A stretch of DNA of 64,000 nt, taken from assembly GCA_014529385.2 (NCBI GenBank), contig CM043970.1:46711779-46775778 (forward strand), read 5' to 3'. The notes beneath the pieces were generated by a model. It ran no database searches. It worked only from the letters and a program-made list of their open reading frames with translations, and was not told the origin of the DNA. Position numbers and translations under genes: made by a program. Of the stretch, positions 22,700-35,613 are shown one piece after another (the stretch's first letter is position 1; every line of letters starts with the position of its first letter). The stretch is from Adiantum capillus-veneris (lineage: Eukaryota > Streptophyta > Polypodiopsida > Polypodiales > Pteridaceae).

Positions 22700-24799
22700 T
22701 TATAAGTGACTCTCGATGCTCAAAAATGGCTGAAATGAGCGTCGCAATAGAGAGTCCACATTGTGGTTGGGAGAGGAAGGTATGTAGGGAGAGATCATGG
22801 CTGAATGTATGGGGAAAAGAGGACCTAATGTGGTCAAAAGCTGAGCACTCAAGTAGTGTGTGGTACTCACTCTCTCACACTTGACGAGGGCATAAGGTGC
22901 AAAGTCGATGACACTCCTCGCGAGTGCCCCAACGTCCTGTCTCGCAACGTACTCCACAACTCTTTGCATGCCCAAGACCTCAATGGGAAGCAATCTGGAC
23001 TCAAGAAGTAAGAGCATGTAGGGTGTTTGTGTCTTGACTTGGAGAAAGTTGGTGAGAAAACGCTTTTGGACATTCTCAAACTCTTTCCAAGTAGACTTCC
23101 CGATGCTTCCACCCCACACCTCCACTCCATAAAGAAGCACCGGTGTCACCAATGTGTCAAAGAGGTACTTTTTGAGAGACCAACACTTGATCTCTCCTAC
23201 ATTGCACATGTTCTCAAATGCATAATAGGCCCTCTTTCCGGCTTCCAAGCGACGCATTGCACAATCCTTCCATTTATGATTGGATGGAACCTCAAGGCCA
23301 AGGTACTTGAAGTGATCTACCACTTCAAGTTTCTCATTGTTGTATACAATGCATGGATTTTCATCATTGAGGGTCTTTACAAGCATAACCTTGGTTTTGG
23401 ATCCATTCACGATCAGCCCGCTATGTAGGCAAAAGCGTTTCAAGACACTCATAAGCTTTTGTGCATCTTCTAAGGTATGTGCCAAGAGCACTACATCATC
23501 GGCATAAAGCAAAAGCATGATCACCGCATTTTCGATCTTAACCTCTTCTATGCCTTCTTGCTGCATAAAGTCAAGAACCATGCATTCCAATTCATCAATG
23601 AGTAGCCCAAAGAGGGTTGGGGAAAGTGGGCATCCTTGTTTGACACCAATAGTGCTTGCAAAAAATTCTGAAATTCCATCTCCCATACGTAATCGACATA
23701 TCACTTTTTGGTAGATGCGAAAGACTGCATGCATAAATTCTCTCGGCACTTGAAGGCTTTGCATACGTCTCCAAAGATTTCCTCGCGGTACCATGTCAAA
23801 AGCTTTCTTGAAATCCACAAAGCAACACTACAACTTTTTTCCTTTCAATCGAGACGCTTCCATAAGAACTCGAAGAGTGACAAGGTGATCAATAGTGCTA
23901 CGATGCTTTCGAAAACCTGCTTGGCCAAGTGCACGTTTGCCATTCTTTTCAGCCCATTCACTTATCTTCATCTCCATGATACATCCAAATAACTTTGCCA
24001 TCAAAGAACCAACCATTATAGTGCGATAGTTGTTCACATTGTTTACATCTCCTCCTTTGTGCAAAGGTTTGATCCAATTTGCACTCCAATCATGAGGCAT
24101 GCCATACTGAAGTGCAAGGTTAAACATATCGCATATCCAATATCGCGTTTTCTTGCTTGTCCATTTAATCATTTCAGCCTTGACACCTTGAAGGTCACCT
24201 GCCTTGCGAGTAGCAAGTTTCTCAAGCGCGCGGCATAGATCTTCAATGGTAAAAAAGGGAGACATAAACAAAAGGGAGCTACAACACTCCATCTTATCAA
24301 CATTGGGTTGCTCATAGAGGTTCTTACAATGCATATACATATCCTCAAGAGTCAAGTCACCAAAGCTCTCAACGCGCTTGCCTTTTAGAATTTGCCAAAA
24401 CTTGCCACATGCATGTGCTTTCTCTTGTGCTAAAAGAAGTTGTTTTTCGACTTCCCACCTTCTCCTCTTCTTTTGAACAAGTGCTTTGTATGTGTGTGAA
24501 CATTCCAAGTAAACTTCCTTGTCTTTGATTGCATCCAATCTTAGCAAGTGTTTTCGGGCTTGACTACATTCCATGTCAAACCATTTCTTCTTGGTGCTAC
24601 CCTTCTTAGACCTTTTGCAAGACATGTGTTTCACCGAAAAGCATTCCTTCGCACAAGAGAAAATTACTTCTTTGAAAACTTTCCACTTGAATTCTAATGT
24701 TGGGCTCTCTTGATGCTCTATCATGCTTAACATTTGGTCCACCATATCAGCATATATAAGTGCTCGTTTGAGGTCTAGACGTAGGTACAAATGATTCAT
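22700..24799 (-). pseudogene. LINE ORF2, reverse transcriptase part
   Basis: Target-primed reverse transcriptase. The N-terminal part (23,828-24,799) holds 'WIKPLHKGGDVNNVNNYRTI' and 'GQAGFRKHRSTIDH'. A TAG at 23,828-23,830 interrupts just before 'FVDFKKAFDMVPR'. The second part (22,700-23,818) holds 'GVKQGCPLSPTLFGLLIDEL', the catalytic 'LLLYADDVVLLA' and 'GLIVNGSKTKVM'. A 'KYLGLEV' and thumb region follow. Similarity to typical LINE sequence fades after about 22,880, so the last 60 codons to 22,700 may be spurious. The frame start near 24,800 is offset from the endonuclease frame. Confidence 0.9.
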
Positions 24800-24875
24800 G
24801 ATTGGAGGCTACATGCTCGGGCCGTTTACCACACTTGAGGTCAATACATAACATCCTATGATCCGATTCCGGATT

Positions 24876-25658
24876 TCATTCACCAAGTGTAAAGCTTTGT
24901 ATGCATTCTAGAGTGGCTTCCGAGAACAACATATAGTCAATCACGCTAGCACCGTTGTGCTTTCTACATGTAAAGTCATTGGTGCCTTGCCATAGAGATA
25001 CACCATTTGCAATGAGCATTCTGGTACTATTGCACATATGTAGAAGTGACTTTCCATAGTGATCCACTTCTTTTGCATCATTAGAACTTTGATTATACAT
25101 GTATGAGTCATCCATTCTTCTTGAGACATGCGGCATGTCTACTTGTTGTGTGTCGTGTTGTAACATATTTGTACGAGCATTCATGTCTCCAAAAACAATG
25201 ACTTCACCTTGATCCTTGTAATGAGCAATGTCTTCCTCTAGTTCAACAAAGGGCTGATCTCTATCCATATTCAAGTAAGCATAAAAGTTGGAGTCATAGT
25301 GAGGAATGTAGCAACCGGCCACAAACATGACTTGACCATTTGGTGGGCTGATTTTCAGCCATAAGTAGCGTTTATACTTATCTTCTTTGACAATGGAAAC
25401 ATCTTTCAAACCCTTTTTGGTCATACATGCTACGCCTCCTTGGCCTCTTCGTTGCTTTGCATTTTTGGCCCACATCAAAGAATGCACATCGTATTTGTCA
25501 AATCCAAGAATTCGTTGCGCATCATGCTCCCATATTTCGACAAGAAGTATCACATCGGAGTCATTGGTAAGCTCATCAATGCCAATTCCCGCATTCCATG
25601 GATACCCGTTACAATTCCAAAAGCTTATTCGCAAGCGTGAGTTGGTCTCATAGATCAT
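24876..25658 (-). pseudogene. LINE ORF2, endonuclease part
   Basis: Apurinic-type endonuclease that nicks the target DNA. Motifs in order: 'SFWNCNGYPWNAG' (N, residue ~15), 'LLVEIWE' (E, ~41), 'VAGCYIPHYD', 'VIVFGDMNART' (D and N), 'NDFTCRKHNGASVIDYML' (D). The start ATG at 25,656-25,658 lies 6 nt beyond the ORF1 stop, suggesting translation by reinitiation. The frame ends with TGA at 24,876. Sequence like 'SDHRMLCIDL' just after the stop shows that the domain originally continued. Confidence 0.92.
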
Positions 25659-25664
25659 GTGTCC

Positions 25665-26606
25665 CTATTTGTTGGGTGGACTTGCATCCTCCTTAAGTGG
25701 CTTTTCTTCTTGAGGTGATACCTTAACCTTCTTGCTTCTTTCCTCATATGCTTTGCGACGTACATTTTGTTGCATAAGAGTGCGATCCTCATATACATTA
25801 CAACCTGTTCCTTTGAGGTAGATCCAACCATTGTCAAGGATGATCTTTCTCCTTACCTCATTAGCCATGGTACATACAATAGGTCTTTCTCCCGAGCGAG
25901 GGACTCCTTGTTTTCCAACTCGATGTGCACCATAAGCCATGATTCCTGACATGCCAAAGTGTGTAGCAAAAAACTCTTCAATAGCAACTGCAAGAGATTG
26001 GGGTGTTTCCATGCTTTCCTCCTTGATTCCACGAATGACGATGTTCTTTGAGTGTTTTTGTCGTTCGTGCAATTCTTGAGTGTCCACATTCTCTACATTC
26101 TTTGCTTGGACAACGACTTGCGTGATAGGAGATGTAGAAACCACATTATCCATACATATATCAGCCCATGATTTGGATGCATTTCTCATCTCACATACAT
26201 CATGTCGTATTGTATCTATTGTTTCCTCTTTCAATACATGATCACTCTCAACTTTGCTTAAGCGCTCTTTCAATACATTCATGTCAACAAGAGAGCGTTT
26301 ACATTCTTGAACTTCATTCTCAAGATGCATAAGGCGTGTTGTTTGCATTTCAAGAACCTTCTTGAGGTGCTCATTCTCCACAACGAGAACTCTTAGAGTA
26401 CCATTCTCCATTGCAAGTGCGCGCAACTCTTCACCTTGTTTGTTGACGATTTCTTGTAACGAGATCAAGTAAGCCATGATCATTGCTTCCGTTGTTGTAG
26501 ATGATGTGGTTGGATTAGCATCCAAATTTCTTGGAGATTTTGCATCATTCTCCATGGCGAGTGTGGCTTTTCCACCCTTGCGAGTTTTGTCTGACATTGC
26601 CTTCAA
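25665..26606 (-). CDS. LINE ORF1, coiled-coil and RRM-like nucleic-acid-binding protein
   Basis: An intact 313-codon ORF. Residues ~1-40 are basic and low in complexity. Residues ~45-140 form a heptad-like coiled coil rich in L, E and K, suited to oligomerisation. Residues ~190-300 contain 'KHSKNIVIRGIKEE', 'GAHRVGK', 'RPIVCTMANEVRRKIIL' and 'VYEDRT', a pattern like the RRM plus C-terminal domain of L1-type ORF1 proteins. The protein would coat LINE RNA in a ribonucleoprotein particle. A nearer ATG at codon 4 is an alternative start. The intact frame contrasts with the broken ORF2. Confidence 0.75.
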   Translation of the reverse strand: MKAMSDKTRKGGKATLAMENDAKSPRNLDANPTTSSTTTEAMIMAYLISLQEIVNKQGEELRALAMENGTLRVLVVENEHLKKVLEMQTTRLMHLENEVQECKRSLVDMNVLKERLSKVESDHVLKEETIDTIRHDVCEMRNASKSWADICMDNVVSTSPITQVVVQAKNVENVDTQELHERQKHSKNIVIRGIKEESMETPQSLAVAIEEFFATHFGMSGIMAYGAHRVGKQGVPRSGERPIVCTMANEVRRKIILDNGWIYLKGTGCNVYEDRTLMQQNVRRKAYEERSKKVKVSPQEEKPLKEDASPPNK

Positions 26607-26818
26607 GTCGGCAACAAAAACTCAAAGTTTTGACAGTTTTTTCAGTTCTGAGATGCTGTTACAGCAAAGCCTTCCATTACATAGAAAAATTATGTCTTTA
26701 CATCAATGCGTAGAGAGCTTCGTGCTCTTCGATTGAGGCTATAGATAACCTAAATCGGAGTTCGGATGAGCAAGTTATGGTCAAAAGAGTGAACTGCTGT
26801 CTACTAGGTCAAAAAACG

Positions 26819-26821
<3 letters not shown>

Positions 26822-26899
<78 letters not shown>
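26822..26899 (+). repeat. (GA)n microsatellite
   Basis: A pure GA run of about 39 units between the LINE 5' end and the PPR relic. Confidence 0.95.
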
Positions 26900-26900
<1 letters not shown>

Positions 26901-26929
26901 GCCACTGCCTAAGTAGAGGTTTGTTTCCA

Positions 26930-27490
26930 TGTGTGTTGCCACCTATGTAGGGTAGGTCCAAGTTGGGCAGGGCCAAAAAGGTTTAGGCTATTTTCAATGG
27001 ATGCAAAGCGAGGGTGTCTATCAAGATGTAAACACATATGCTTGCATCTCGAAGGCAAGGACCAGAGTCACGAGGCTCTGGGCTGTTTTTAGCAGATGGA
27101 GAGAGAGGACATCTCTCCAAATGTAATCACATACACTTGCAACTTGTAGGCATGTGGCATTACACGAGATGCTGGCATGAGCAAAAGAATTCATGATGAT
27201 ATTGTTAGTCAAGGGTTGTTGAAAGAAAATGTTGTGCTTTGCACTGCCTTGGTCGACATGTATGTTTTGCAAATGTGGTGCACTTCATAAAGCACAAAAA
27301 GTCCTTAAGGAGCTTCCTATCCAGGATGTCGTCTCTTGGAATGCACTGATCGCGGAATATGTCCAACTTGGGCAGGGCCAAGAAAATCTGGGTTGTTTTT
27401 GATAGATGCAAATCCAAGGTGTCTCTTCGGATGCAATCACATACGCTTGCATCTTGAAGGCATGTGACACTATGCAAGGTGCCCCTGCCG
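26930..27490 (+). pseudogene. Pentatricopeptide repeat (PPR) protein relic
   Basis: In alternating plus-strand frames the degenerate sequence shows PLS-type PPR motifs: 'PNVITYTC', 'HDDIVSQGLLKENVVLCTAL', 'VDMY', 'CKCGALHKAQKVLKELP', 'DVVSWNALIAEYVQLGQGQE' and 'SDAITYACILKACDTMQG'. Full-length proteins of this class bind organellar RNA, often for C-to-U editing. Stops and frameshifts occur throughout and only about three repeats remain, with no start or DYW domain seen. This is a pseudogene fragment. PPR families are very large in ferns and lycophytes, which supports the organism guess. Confidence 0.8.
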
Positions 27491-27696
27491 GAGGCGGTGC
27501 CTCCAATTCTCGGATTATTTTATAGACTTTTGTGGGGTGGCCTTGAGCACCAACTCTTTTGGGCACATGGGATTTATGACAACCATGTCTTTCATGGCCA
27601 CATCTTTTGCATGTCCAAATTGCATGTAGATAGTGCTGGCATGTCTAAGCTAAAAAAATCCACATAGCACTGTCAGAGGTGGTGCCGTCGTACTAG

Positions 27697-28360
<664 letters not shown>

Positions 28361-28959
28361 GGGTTGTGTGTGAGACTTGTCCCATTACACATCATTGGGT
28401 GGAACGAGTGTGTGCAAGATTGAGTGGAAACCCTCGTTTCACATCCTTTGGTGTTGTGTAAATGTGCTGGACCTGCGGATGCAGTACCATCTCTCCCCAT
28501 TGCTCTCCTACCTCCCCCATATTGTGCTCGTATCACCCCTCACATGCTGTTGTCATGAGCTACTACTTTGCACTATGTCATGTAGACATGTATTGTCAAT
28601 AGGGTCAATTTGAGACATAGGGTCTTGGGGTCTGGTTAAAACCCACAAAGTAATGCATTCATCTGCTTCCTATGTGTTGCTACTGTGTTATTTTAGCTAG
28701 AATCATGAAGAGTAGGAGGCCATCATTGACTTTGAAAAGCTAAAGGCAAGGTAGTCAAATCCATGACACCCATGTGTTAATTAATGCAGAGCCATTTTTT
28801 GAGTGTAGTTTGATGATGCCAGTTCTTTTGAGGGTAAATATTAGATGATATGGACGGTGAGAGATTAAGTGCTATGCAACCATGTTGATTTGTATTGCAG
28901 TAGGCCAAGTAGCATAATGTACATAAAGGTAATAAAAGGTTACTCTCAAGGTGAGACAA
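28361..28959. other. Unassigned non-coding stretch
   Basis: No gene or repeat recognised. Confidence 0.5.
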
Positions 28960-29830
28960 TGCAAGGTCGCTCAAATCAACAACAACATCGACAAGTGTGC
29001 TCTGCCAAATCAGTCATGCATGGAATCATTTTTTTGCAGCATGCAAGTTAACTCCTAAAAGCAAAAAAGTTACTTGGCATTCAAAATTCCATCTCTTGGA
29101 ATGCATTGATTCCACATGTACGTTTCACAAAATAGGGCTTATGTTGTAAATGTTCTACCTCAAGTGCATTGAATGACAAGTTATGCCAAATATGGTTAGA
29201 AAGGAAGCAGTCGGTTGTTGACATATAATTTCAAGCGATTGTACATCCTCTGATGCAATCACATGCGCTATCACCTTGAGACTTGAAGGCTTTCAGGATG
29301 AGATTGTTGGTCACAAAATTGTTCAAAAACATGATGATTGGAATTGCTTTTCTTAGCATGCAATTTAAACATCCCAAAGCACAAAAAGTGAATTACATTA
29401 AAATTTCCATCTCTTAAAGTCCATTGAGTGAATGGTCTTTCCTAATAGGGTATTGCTATATAGGAAGCACATAGGTCTATTTTCAAGTATGATAGAAAAT
29501 GGTAGTTATGGGCTCCTACAAAACGCTATGATTGGTTGTCAGTGTGTATACCAATTGTGGTTTACTCACCAAAGCAGAGTAAGTGCTTGATGAGATTTAT
29601 GTGCAGATTTTGTCATTGAGAATCCATTGGTTGAAGGATATGTTTGGCAAGGCAAGGTTGTGAAGCACTTGTTGTATCCAATGAATATTAAAAGAGGGTT
29701 TGTCTTTCAATATGCTTACATCTTGAAAGTATGTGGCTTTATGCAAGGTATAGTACTAAAGATTGAAAAAATATCAAAGGTTGAGATTTGCACTGTCATA
29801 AAATCTAATATCTAATATCTAACCAACCCA
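28960..29830 (+). pseudogene. Possible second, strongly decayed PPR relic
   Basis: Short pieces resemble PPR repeats, for example 'ISWNALIPHV' near 29,088-29,120 and 'SSDAITCA' near 29,250. 'YAYILKVCGFMQG' near 29,715-29,752 is a third. All lie on the plus strand, in several frames. No continuous motif set survives. It may have been part of the same gene as 26,930-27,490 before the interruption by copy B part 2, or be a separate relic. Confidence 0.4.
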
Positions 29831-30405
29831 AATGATTTTCTCATATTAAATTGATCACTTAATGTGGGAGAATAAACGGGTACAAGTGTTAAGATATAGA
29901 CATGTGCTTATAAATCTATCTCAACACGGGGCCAATGGTAAAGGGGCCCAAATGAGAGACGGTCTATCAAAGAGCAAGGATAAAAAATGGAGCATAAGAC
30001 CGTAGGGTTAGCTTCCTTGAAGACCTCCAATAATGTGTGTAAAAGGCCTTTGACCTTAGGTAAGCTAGGGCTGAGCTTGAGGCGCGGGAACCCGACCCAA
30101 CTCGAGGTGCTTGTCTTGCTTGATGACTAAGGTGCTTGATGATTGAGGTGCTTGAGATGCTTGAGGTGCTTAATTATTGAGATGCTTGAGGTGCTTGACA
30201 TGCTTGAGATGCTAGGGTTGCACTTAAGGTGAGAACCTAGCCCAAGCTTAAAGTGCTTAACGGCCAAGCTTGTGGTGGGAACTGGGCCTATGTATGAGGG
30301 GCTTGAGGTGTCAAAAAGTCAAATATTCAATCCCTACAAGGAGGGGGAGAGCCCTACATGAGGGGGGATGAGAGAGAACACACACACACTCACACAAGGC
30401 ATGCA
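29831..30405. repeat. Unassigned stretch with a GAGGTGCTT-type minisatellite
   Basis: Between about 30,095 and 30,235 the short phrase 'gaggtgcttga' and variants (gagatgctt, gacatgctt) recur about a dozen times in imperfect tandem. Nothing else is recognised. Confidence 0.6.
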
Positions 30406-31417
30406 TGGTACAAATAAAGCAAAAGGGACACTTGTCAAGTTCCTCCTCAATGGTACCCTCATAGTGTGCCTGAAGCCTATTGGTTGGCCACCCAAGGGGT
30501 CCAATAATAATTTAGGAGCTTTAATTAAATGATTTAGCATATATCTAGCCCTCTCTCTCAAAGGGGAAAGGGGGACACTTGTCTCAAGGCTACCCTTGCT
30601 GCTTGTAATGCCTCCTGCTTATGATTGGCTAGGCCTGGAGGGGTCCAATGAGCTTCAAGCATGAGCTACAAGGGGGGGTCGACCCAAACAAGCTAGGGGG
30701 TTGCTTAGGGGGTATACTCACCCACACACACTCACAAACACTCTCATTGTGTGCTATGCAAAGTGCAAGAGCTCTCTCTCCTTCTCCAAGCAAGTAGAGG
30801 TTGAGAGCCTACACCAACACTCTTGGATATGGAGTGCAAATCCAACCAAGAGCCATGCTTCAATGCTTAAGCTTGCCATCTCCTTCTTCTTCATTACTAT
30901 GCTATTATGTATGCTAGCAACAAGAGTTATGATAAGTGAGGAACTAATTCTTTCTCCTACGAAATGTTTCTTCTTCCTCTTCCCTACCCTCATTCCCTAC
31001 TAGTTCTCTCCACCTTCGAAGGTGCTTGAGGTCTTGGGACTGAGGCTTGGGATAGTTAAAGCTTTCTTCAAGTTTATGTTATGTTTGTGATGCATGAAGC
31101 TTTCCATCTTCATTGCATCACCTAGGTCACAAGGAACACAAAGATTGTATTGTAACAAGTCTCTCTTAATGGGAGAAATCATAATACGAATGCCTATTGG
31201 AGGGGGGACCGGCTCCACATAAATCCGGTCCTCAACTGTTGTCATTTTCTCTAAATTCTCTCTCTTGCAAAAGTATTGTTCATGCCAAGTTAACTAATTG
31301 CTATGATTACGTTGCTATCTTCAATGATGTTCACCCGCTATGCTCACAAAGTCATTTCTCAAAAGTACTCTCATTAATTTTCGCTACTCTCAAATTAAAT
31401 AGGCCAATTCCATTACA
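30406..31417 (+). repeat. Probable solo LTR related to the E3 LTR
   Basis: Colinear similarity to 41,026-42,027: the 'ggtccaataa' block, 'ggacacttgtc', 'acaccaac', 'ctcttggatatgga', 'aatccaaccaagag', 'gtctctcttaatgg' and 'ggaggggggaccgg' appear in the same order. It ends in TTACA at 31,417, as the E3 LTR does at 42,027, but is not followed by a primer site or gag. Both ends are flanked by TGCA (30,402-30,405 and 31,418-31,421), a possible 4-bp target duplication. The left end is less certain than the right. Confidence 0.6.
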
Positions 31418-31929
31418 TGCACTGCGTAAGCGGTAAAATTTTGTGGGATCAAATGGTGGCTTGGTATGTAATGTGCAACTAGTTGATAAATACAATTTTC
31501 AAAATGCCCAACGAAATTATCAATTATAAATTTGTAGAATTTTCTACAAGCTTTTTTGGTAGCTTAATATTGACTCTATATTCATTTGGCAGCTGATTGA
31601 TGTCAATGATCCTAGTGCAATTTTCAATTCTCATATAAAACTAAAAAATATGCTATAAGCGCTTTCAACAACTTATGAGGTAAAGGAGGTTTTGATGCAA
31701 TTTTCAATTGGGTAATCATGAGTAATCATTAACTCCTCATCAATTATAAGTTGCTATCAAAGTTCTATACTTGAAGTCACGTGAGAGAAAGAAATTTTTT
31801 TGTCACGTTGCAATAGCTTGTGTGTCTATGCATGCGCACGCATGTGGTCAAGGGCTGGAGCTCATCTGACAGGGGTAGTCACAACGTCCAAGATAATACA
31901 GAGAGGATGGGAGCATGAGGCGAAGACTG

Positions 31930-31975
<46 letters not shown>

Positions 31976-32689
31976 AGTATGTGTGGAGGAGCAAAAGTCA
32001 TTTGCCCATTTGAAGGACTTCTTTGATTACACTGAAAGATAAGGTATTAGCATGTGCAAATCCACCAGTGGCCATTCATTTTAGCTTATGAAGAGGAGCT
32101 TCACTTTTTTTGGTACTTACATGTCACTATTGCTAGCTAATAGATTTAACCCAACGAGAAACATTGATACTATCTTTGACAATGGAGTGCCAATTATCGA
32201 TTGGCACTTATTATGGGTGTACAAAGAATGCACACATGTGTTGCTCCCGTTTTGAGGGAGGAGGGTGCTGCAAAAAAATGAGTCTTTCTTTTTTCGGAGA
32301 CATGTGTGGGTTTCAAAATATTTTAAAGTGTTTCAAAATATCTAAAATGCAAAAGTGAAGGGCTGTAAAGAATGGAAAGCTACTTGCAATTGGGAAGTCA
32401 AAAAACTTTTATTGCATTGTTATGAAGTGCCAGCTTTTGTGGAATTTTAGTTCACTTCATATTACCTAAGTTTAAAATAATTTGTGATACACAAGAAAAA
32501 AATTCAAAGTTCTAAAAAAATTATTATGTTGTTCAAATCATTTGTTGCACCTTCTCCAACAAAAACTGAATACAGCTTTTGAAGACTGGGAGAGTACATA
32601 ATTTCTTTCTCTTTAATTCTATTGAAGACTTTTAAGTCTCTTTGGGACATATGTCAGGGAGCAAGAATTGGTACTAAGGCTTTTAGAGG
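31418..32689. other. Unassigned A/T-rich stretch with a (CA)n array
   Basis: No gene recognised. A (CA)n microsatellite lies at 31,931-31,973. Confidence 0.6.
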
Positions 32690-32959
32690 CAAAAAGTGCA
32701 TATGATGAGTAGAGGCCATGATAAACATTGTGTATGTGTGTTCATCATTTGTGTGAGAGAGAAAGAGAGGGCTTGACTCTTGTGCAAACATACAAAAATC
32801 CCTCCAGGACAAATTTGAACCGGAAATTTTACAATACTAGCCATCATTTTTACAAAATTACACAATTTTTCATGTATTTTAAGCGAATTTCATCCTTCTT
32901 TCCCTCCCCTCAACCGGCTACTTTGATTTTGCAACCGGCTCAAGGCTAAGCTGAGCTCT

Positions 32960-33030
<71 letters not shown>

Positions 33031-33076
33031 TCATTGTACATCTTGTACTTTTACATAATTACACTACATGGCATTT

Positions 33077-33112
<36 letters not shown>

Positions 33113-33225
33113 GGACAGAGAGAGACAGAGAGAGACAGAGAGCTTTCATTGTACAACTTGCACTTTTACATAATTACACTACATGGCATTTTTCATATAT
33201 GCAGCCCTAAGGACTAACACACAAC
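32690..33225 (+). repeat. Rearranged fragments of the composite repeat
   Basis: The start (about 32,695-32,760) matches 1,663-1,720. The phrase 'agctttcattgtaca' with its 'ttacataatt' continuation, known from 1,798 and 36,275, occurs twice (33,027 and 33,142), each time after a compound (TG)n(AG)n array (32,960-33,028 and 33,077-33,111). This is a local tandem duplication of microsatellite plus flank. Confidence 0.7.
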
Positions 33226-33402
33226 ATTTAATGACAAGTGGTGTGGGGATCCATGGTTGCCAAGACCACACACAAGAATCATTGCAATTGCAGCTGCATG
33301 TGTCACATCAAAACGAAACCTGGGTAGAAATTATACCCCCTGAACCCGGGCAGAGCATGTTGATTAACCATAAAGGATCATAAAAGAGGGTTGGGTTACA
33401 TC

Positions 33403-33480
33403 ATGTGCGCATGGGTGAGGTGGTTAGCCCACGTGTCTCAAAGCTTGAGGCATGAGGTTGTGGGTTCAAAACCGGCTTGC
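33403..33480 (+). mobile_element. tRNA-derived SINE-like segment, family S3
   Basis: An A-box-like stretch (GGGTGAGGTGGTTAG, 33,413-33,427) is followed by B-box TGGGTTCAAAACC (33,461-33,473). Spacing fits a tRNA-derived promoter. Single copy in the window. Confidence 0.4.
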
Positions 33481-33567
33481 CAAGCCCCTCGACCGTCTTA
33501 ATTTTTGCACTTGCCCTACTAGGCAAGCAACCATCGTTAGAAAGAGAAGTTTCATGTGTTCCTTGTG

Positions 33568-33584
33568 CGTGTGTGTGTGTGTGT

Positions 33585-33658
<74 letters not shown>

Positions 33659-33826
33659 CCAACACTTGAGTTTAACAAGAATTACAAGCCTAAGACTTAT
33701 ATAGTAGAGTCTTTGGCTCTCATGGTGTTGATGAGGACACATAATATTGTATGCTATGCGCAACAATTAGAGTTAGAGAAAGGCACTCTGTTTATGGACA
33801 AGGCAAGAGGTGAGCACGTGTTTTTT

Positions 33827-33879
<53 letters not shown>

Positions 33880-34044
33880 GACAGAGAGAGGATAAGAAGG
33901 AAACTCTTTTAGGAGTGGAAGAATGAGACTCCTTCTCTCTTACTATTCTTCTCTCGCCCTATTGAATAGTAGGTCTTGATTTTAGACACTTGTCCGATAG
34001 ATCATTGCAGTCTCTTGAGATAGTTCCTAGGATGCTACAAAACT

Positions 34045-34085
<41 letters not shown>

Positions 34086-34442
34086 GTGAGACAAGGCATT
34101 GGGACACTCGAGAAGAGTCCCATCCGTGTAGTCCCTCAAGATGCCCTTTGCAAGTTTGAGAGTCTGAGTATCATACCCTACAGTGTCTAAACATCTCTCT
34201 CAAGCCACTCCATAGACTCTCCCTTGCCCCCTATATCTATTTTCCTAAAGCATCAAGAGTCATTGACCAACTCATCTAGAGCATGCAACACGTTCCCCTT
34301 GGTCCAGTAGGTCATATTTGACCTTTGAGGACGATAATACAATCTCTCTCATTGTCCATCTCCCTTTCGGACTCTTCTGGTTTTGATCTCCTTATCCCCT
34401 CCCTCTCTCTCTTCTCCTTTTTTTCTCTCCCCCCCCTCCCCC

Positions 34443-34507
<65 letters not shown>

Positions 34508-34949
34508 AGCGCAAGCATGCACACATTTTCAATTTTGTGTAAAGTTTTAGGTACCAATGGTACTTAATTGTCTTGGTGGAACTGTGTCCATGGGATGTAC
34601 TATGAATTTCCATCATTGAGTTAAATTTGTGTGTGAATTTTAGTGGATTAGAATTTAGTATGCACTCAGATAAGATTGCTCTCACAAGCATAACTTAGTT
34701 GGTGAGACCTTTGTGATGTAACTTAGTCTAGGATTTGAGGCTCATGGGCTACGTTCTCTTGGGTGTCTCCTCCTAACCCATCAGGGAGCTTTTTCCCACT
34801 GTTGCCCCTAGAGGGTGTAGTGTACATCAATGCACATTTGTAAATAAATGGACGTGTATAAAGTTTCTCCCTACAATCTTCCCCTTGGTCCAATTTTTTT
34901 AGAACATTTTTCTTAGATAAAGGTTTGTATCTGGAATAAAAAGGAAGGA

Positions 34950-34983
<34 letters not shown>

Positions 34984-35580
34984 ATGGATGATATCTTCGC
35001 CATCAACGATCAGCTATGATCTATGGGACCAAAATAAATATGTCACATGCTTGCCATTATGGATATGAACCCCTTTCCCCTATGCCTCGTCTTATCCTTA
35101 GCATATCATGGCCTTGACCACCAATTCGACCTCTTGTCAAGAGGGGGTATAAACCATTGGGCGATCGACTACCATAGGTCTAAAATGCATGGAGGTGGCA
35201 GGCCTTGAGGAGAAGAAAGTTGTTGATCCATGCATAAAAAGTGAAGGGGAGAAGAAAGATCCTTACACCATTCGCTAAACCATTATCAGATGGTTGGTGC
35301 AAGGCTTGGATTCTAATAAGCTAGCTGTATGGTTGGTTGGCCCCTATGCCTTCATGTGCTCCTTGTGGGAAGAAGAGAAGTTTTAACATAATGTTGTAGG
35401 AACCATCTCGAGAGACCTCAAGAATCTATTTAAGTCCGAGTGTTGAACTCAGGACCTGTTATTTAAGATGGAGTTGGGATAACCAACCTACCATGGTTGG
35501 GTGATAGAGAGGCCATTCAATCCCCCCCCCCCCCCCTTTCTTCCCAAACACACACAAACTCTCTCTCTCCCCTCTCTCTC

Positions 35581-35613
<33 letters not shown>

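Larger units (their letters stand above)
22700..26740 (-). mobile_element. LINE (non-LTR retrotransposon) with ORF1 and ORF2
   Basis: On the minus strand ORF1 (nucleic-acid-binding protein) is followed after 6 nt by ORF2 with an apurinic-type endonuclease and reverse transcriptase. This is the organisation of L1-type LINEs. ORF2 carries two in-frame stops and a frame change, so the copy is inactive as it stands. The 5' end lies between ORF1 and the (GA)n array at 26,822. The 3' end lies somewhere between 22,590 and 22,880. Confidence 0.9.

Noticed and set aside
22867-23130. 87-codon minus-strand ORF at the LINE 3' end
   Set aside because: It overlaps ORF2 in another frame and has no motif.
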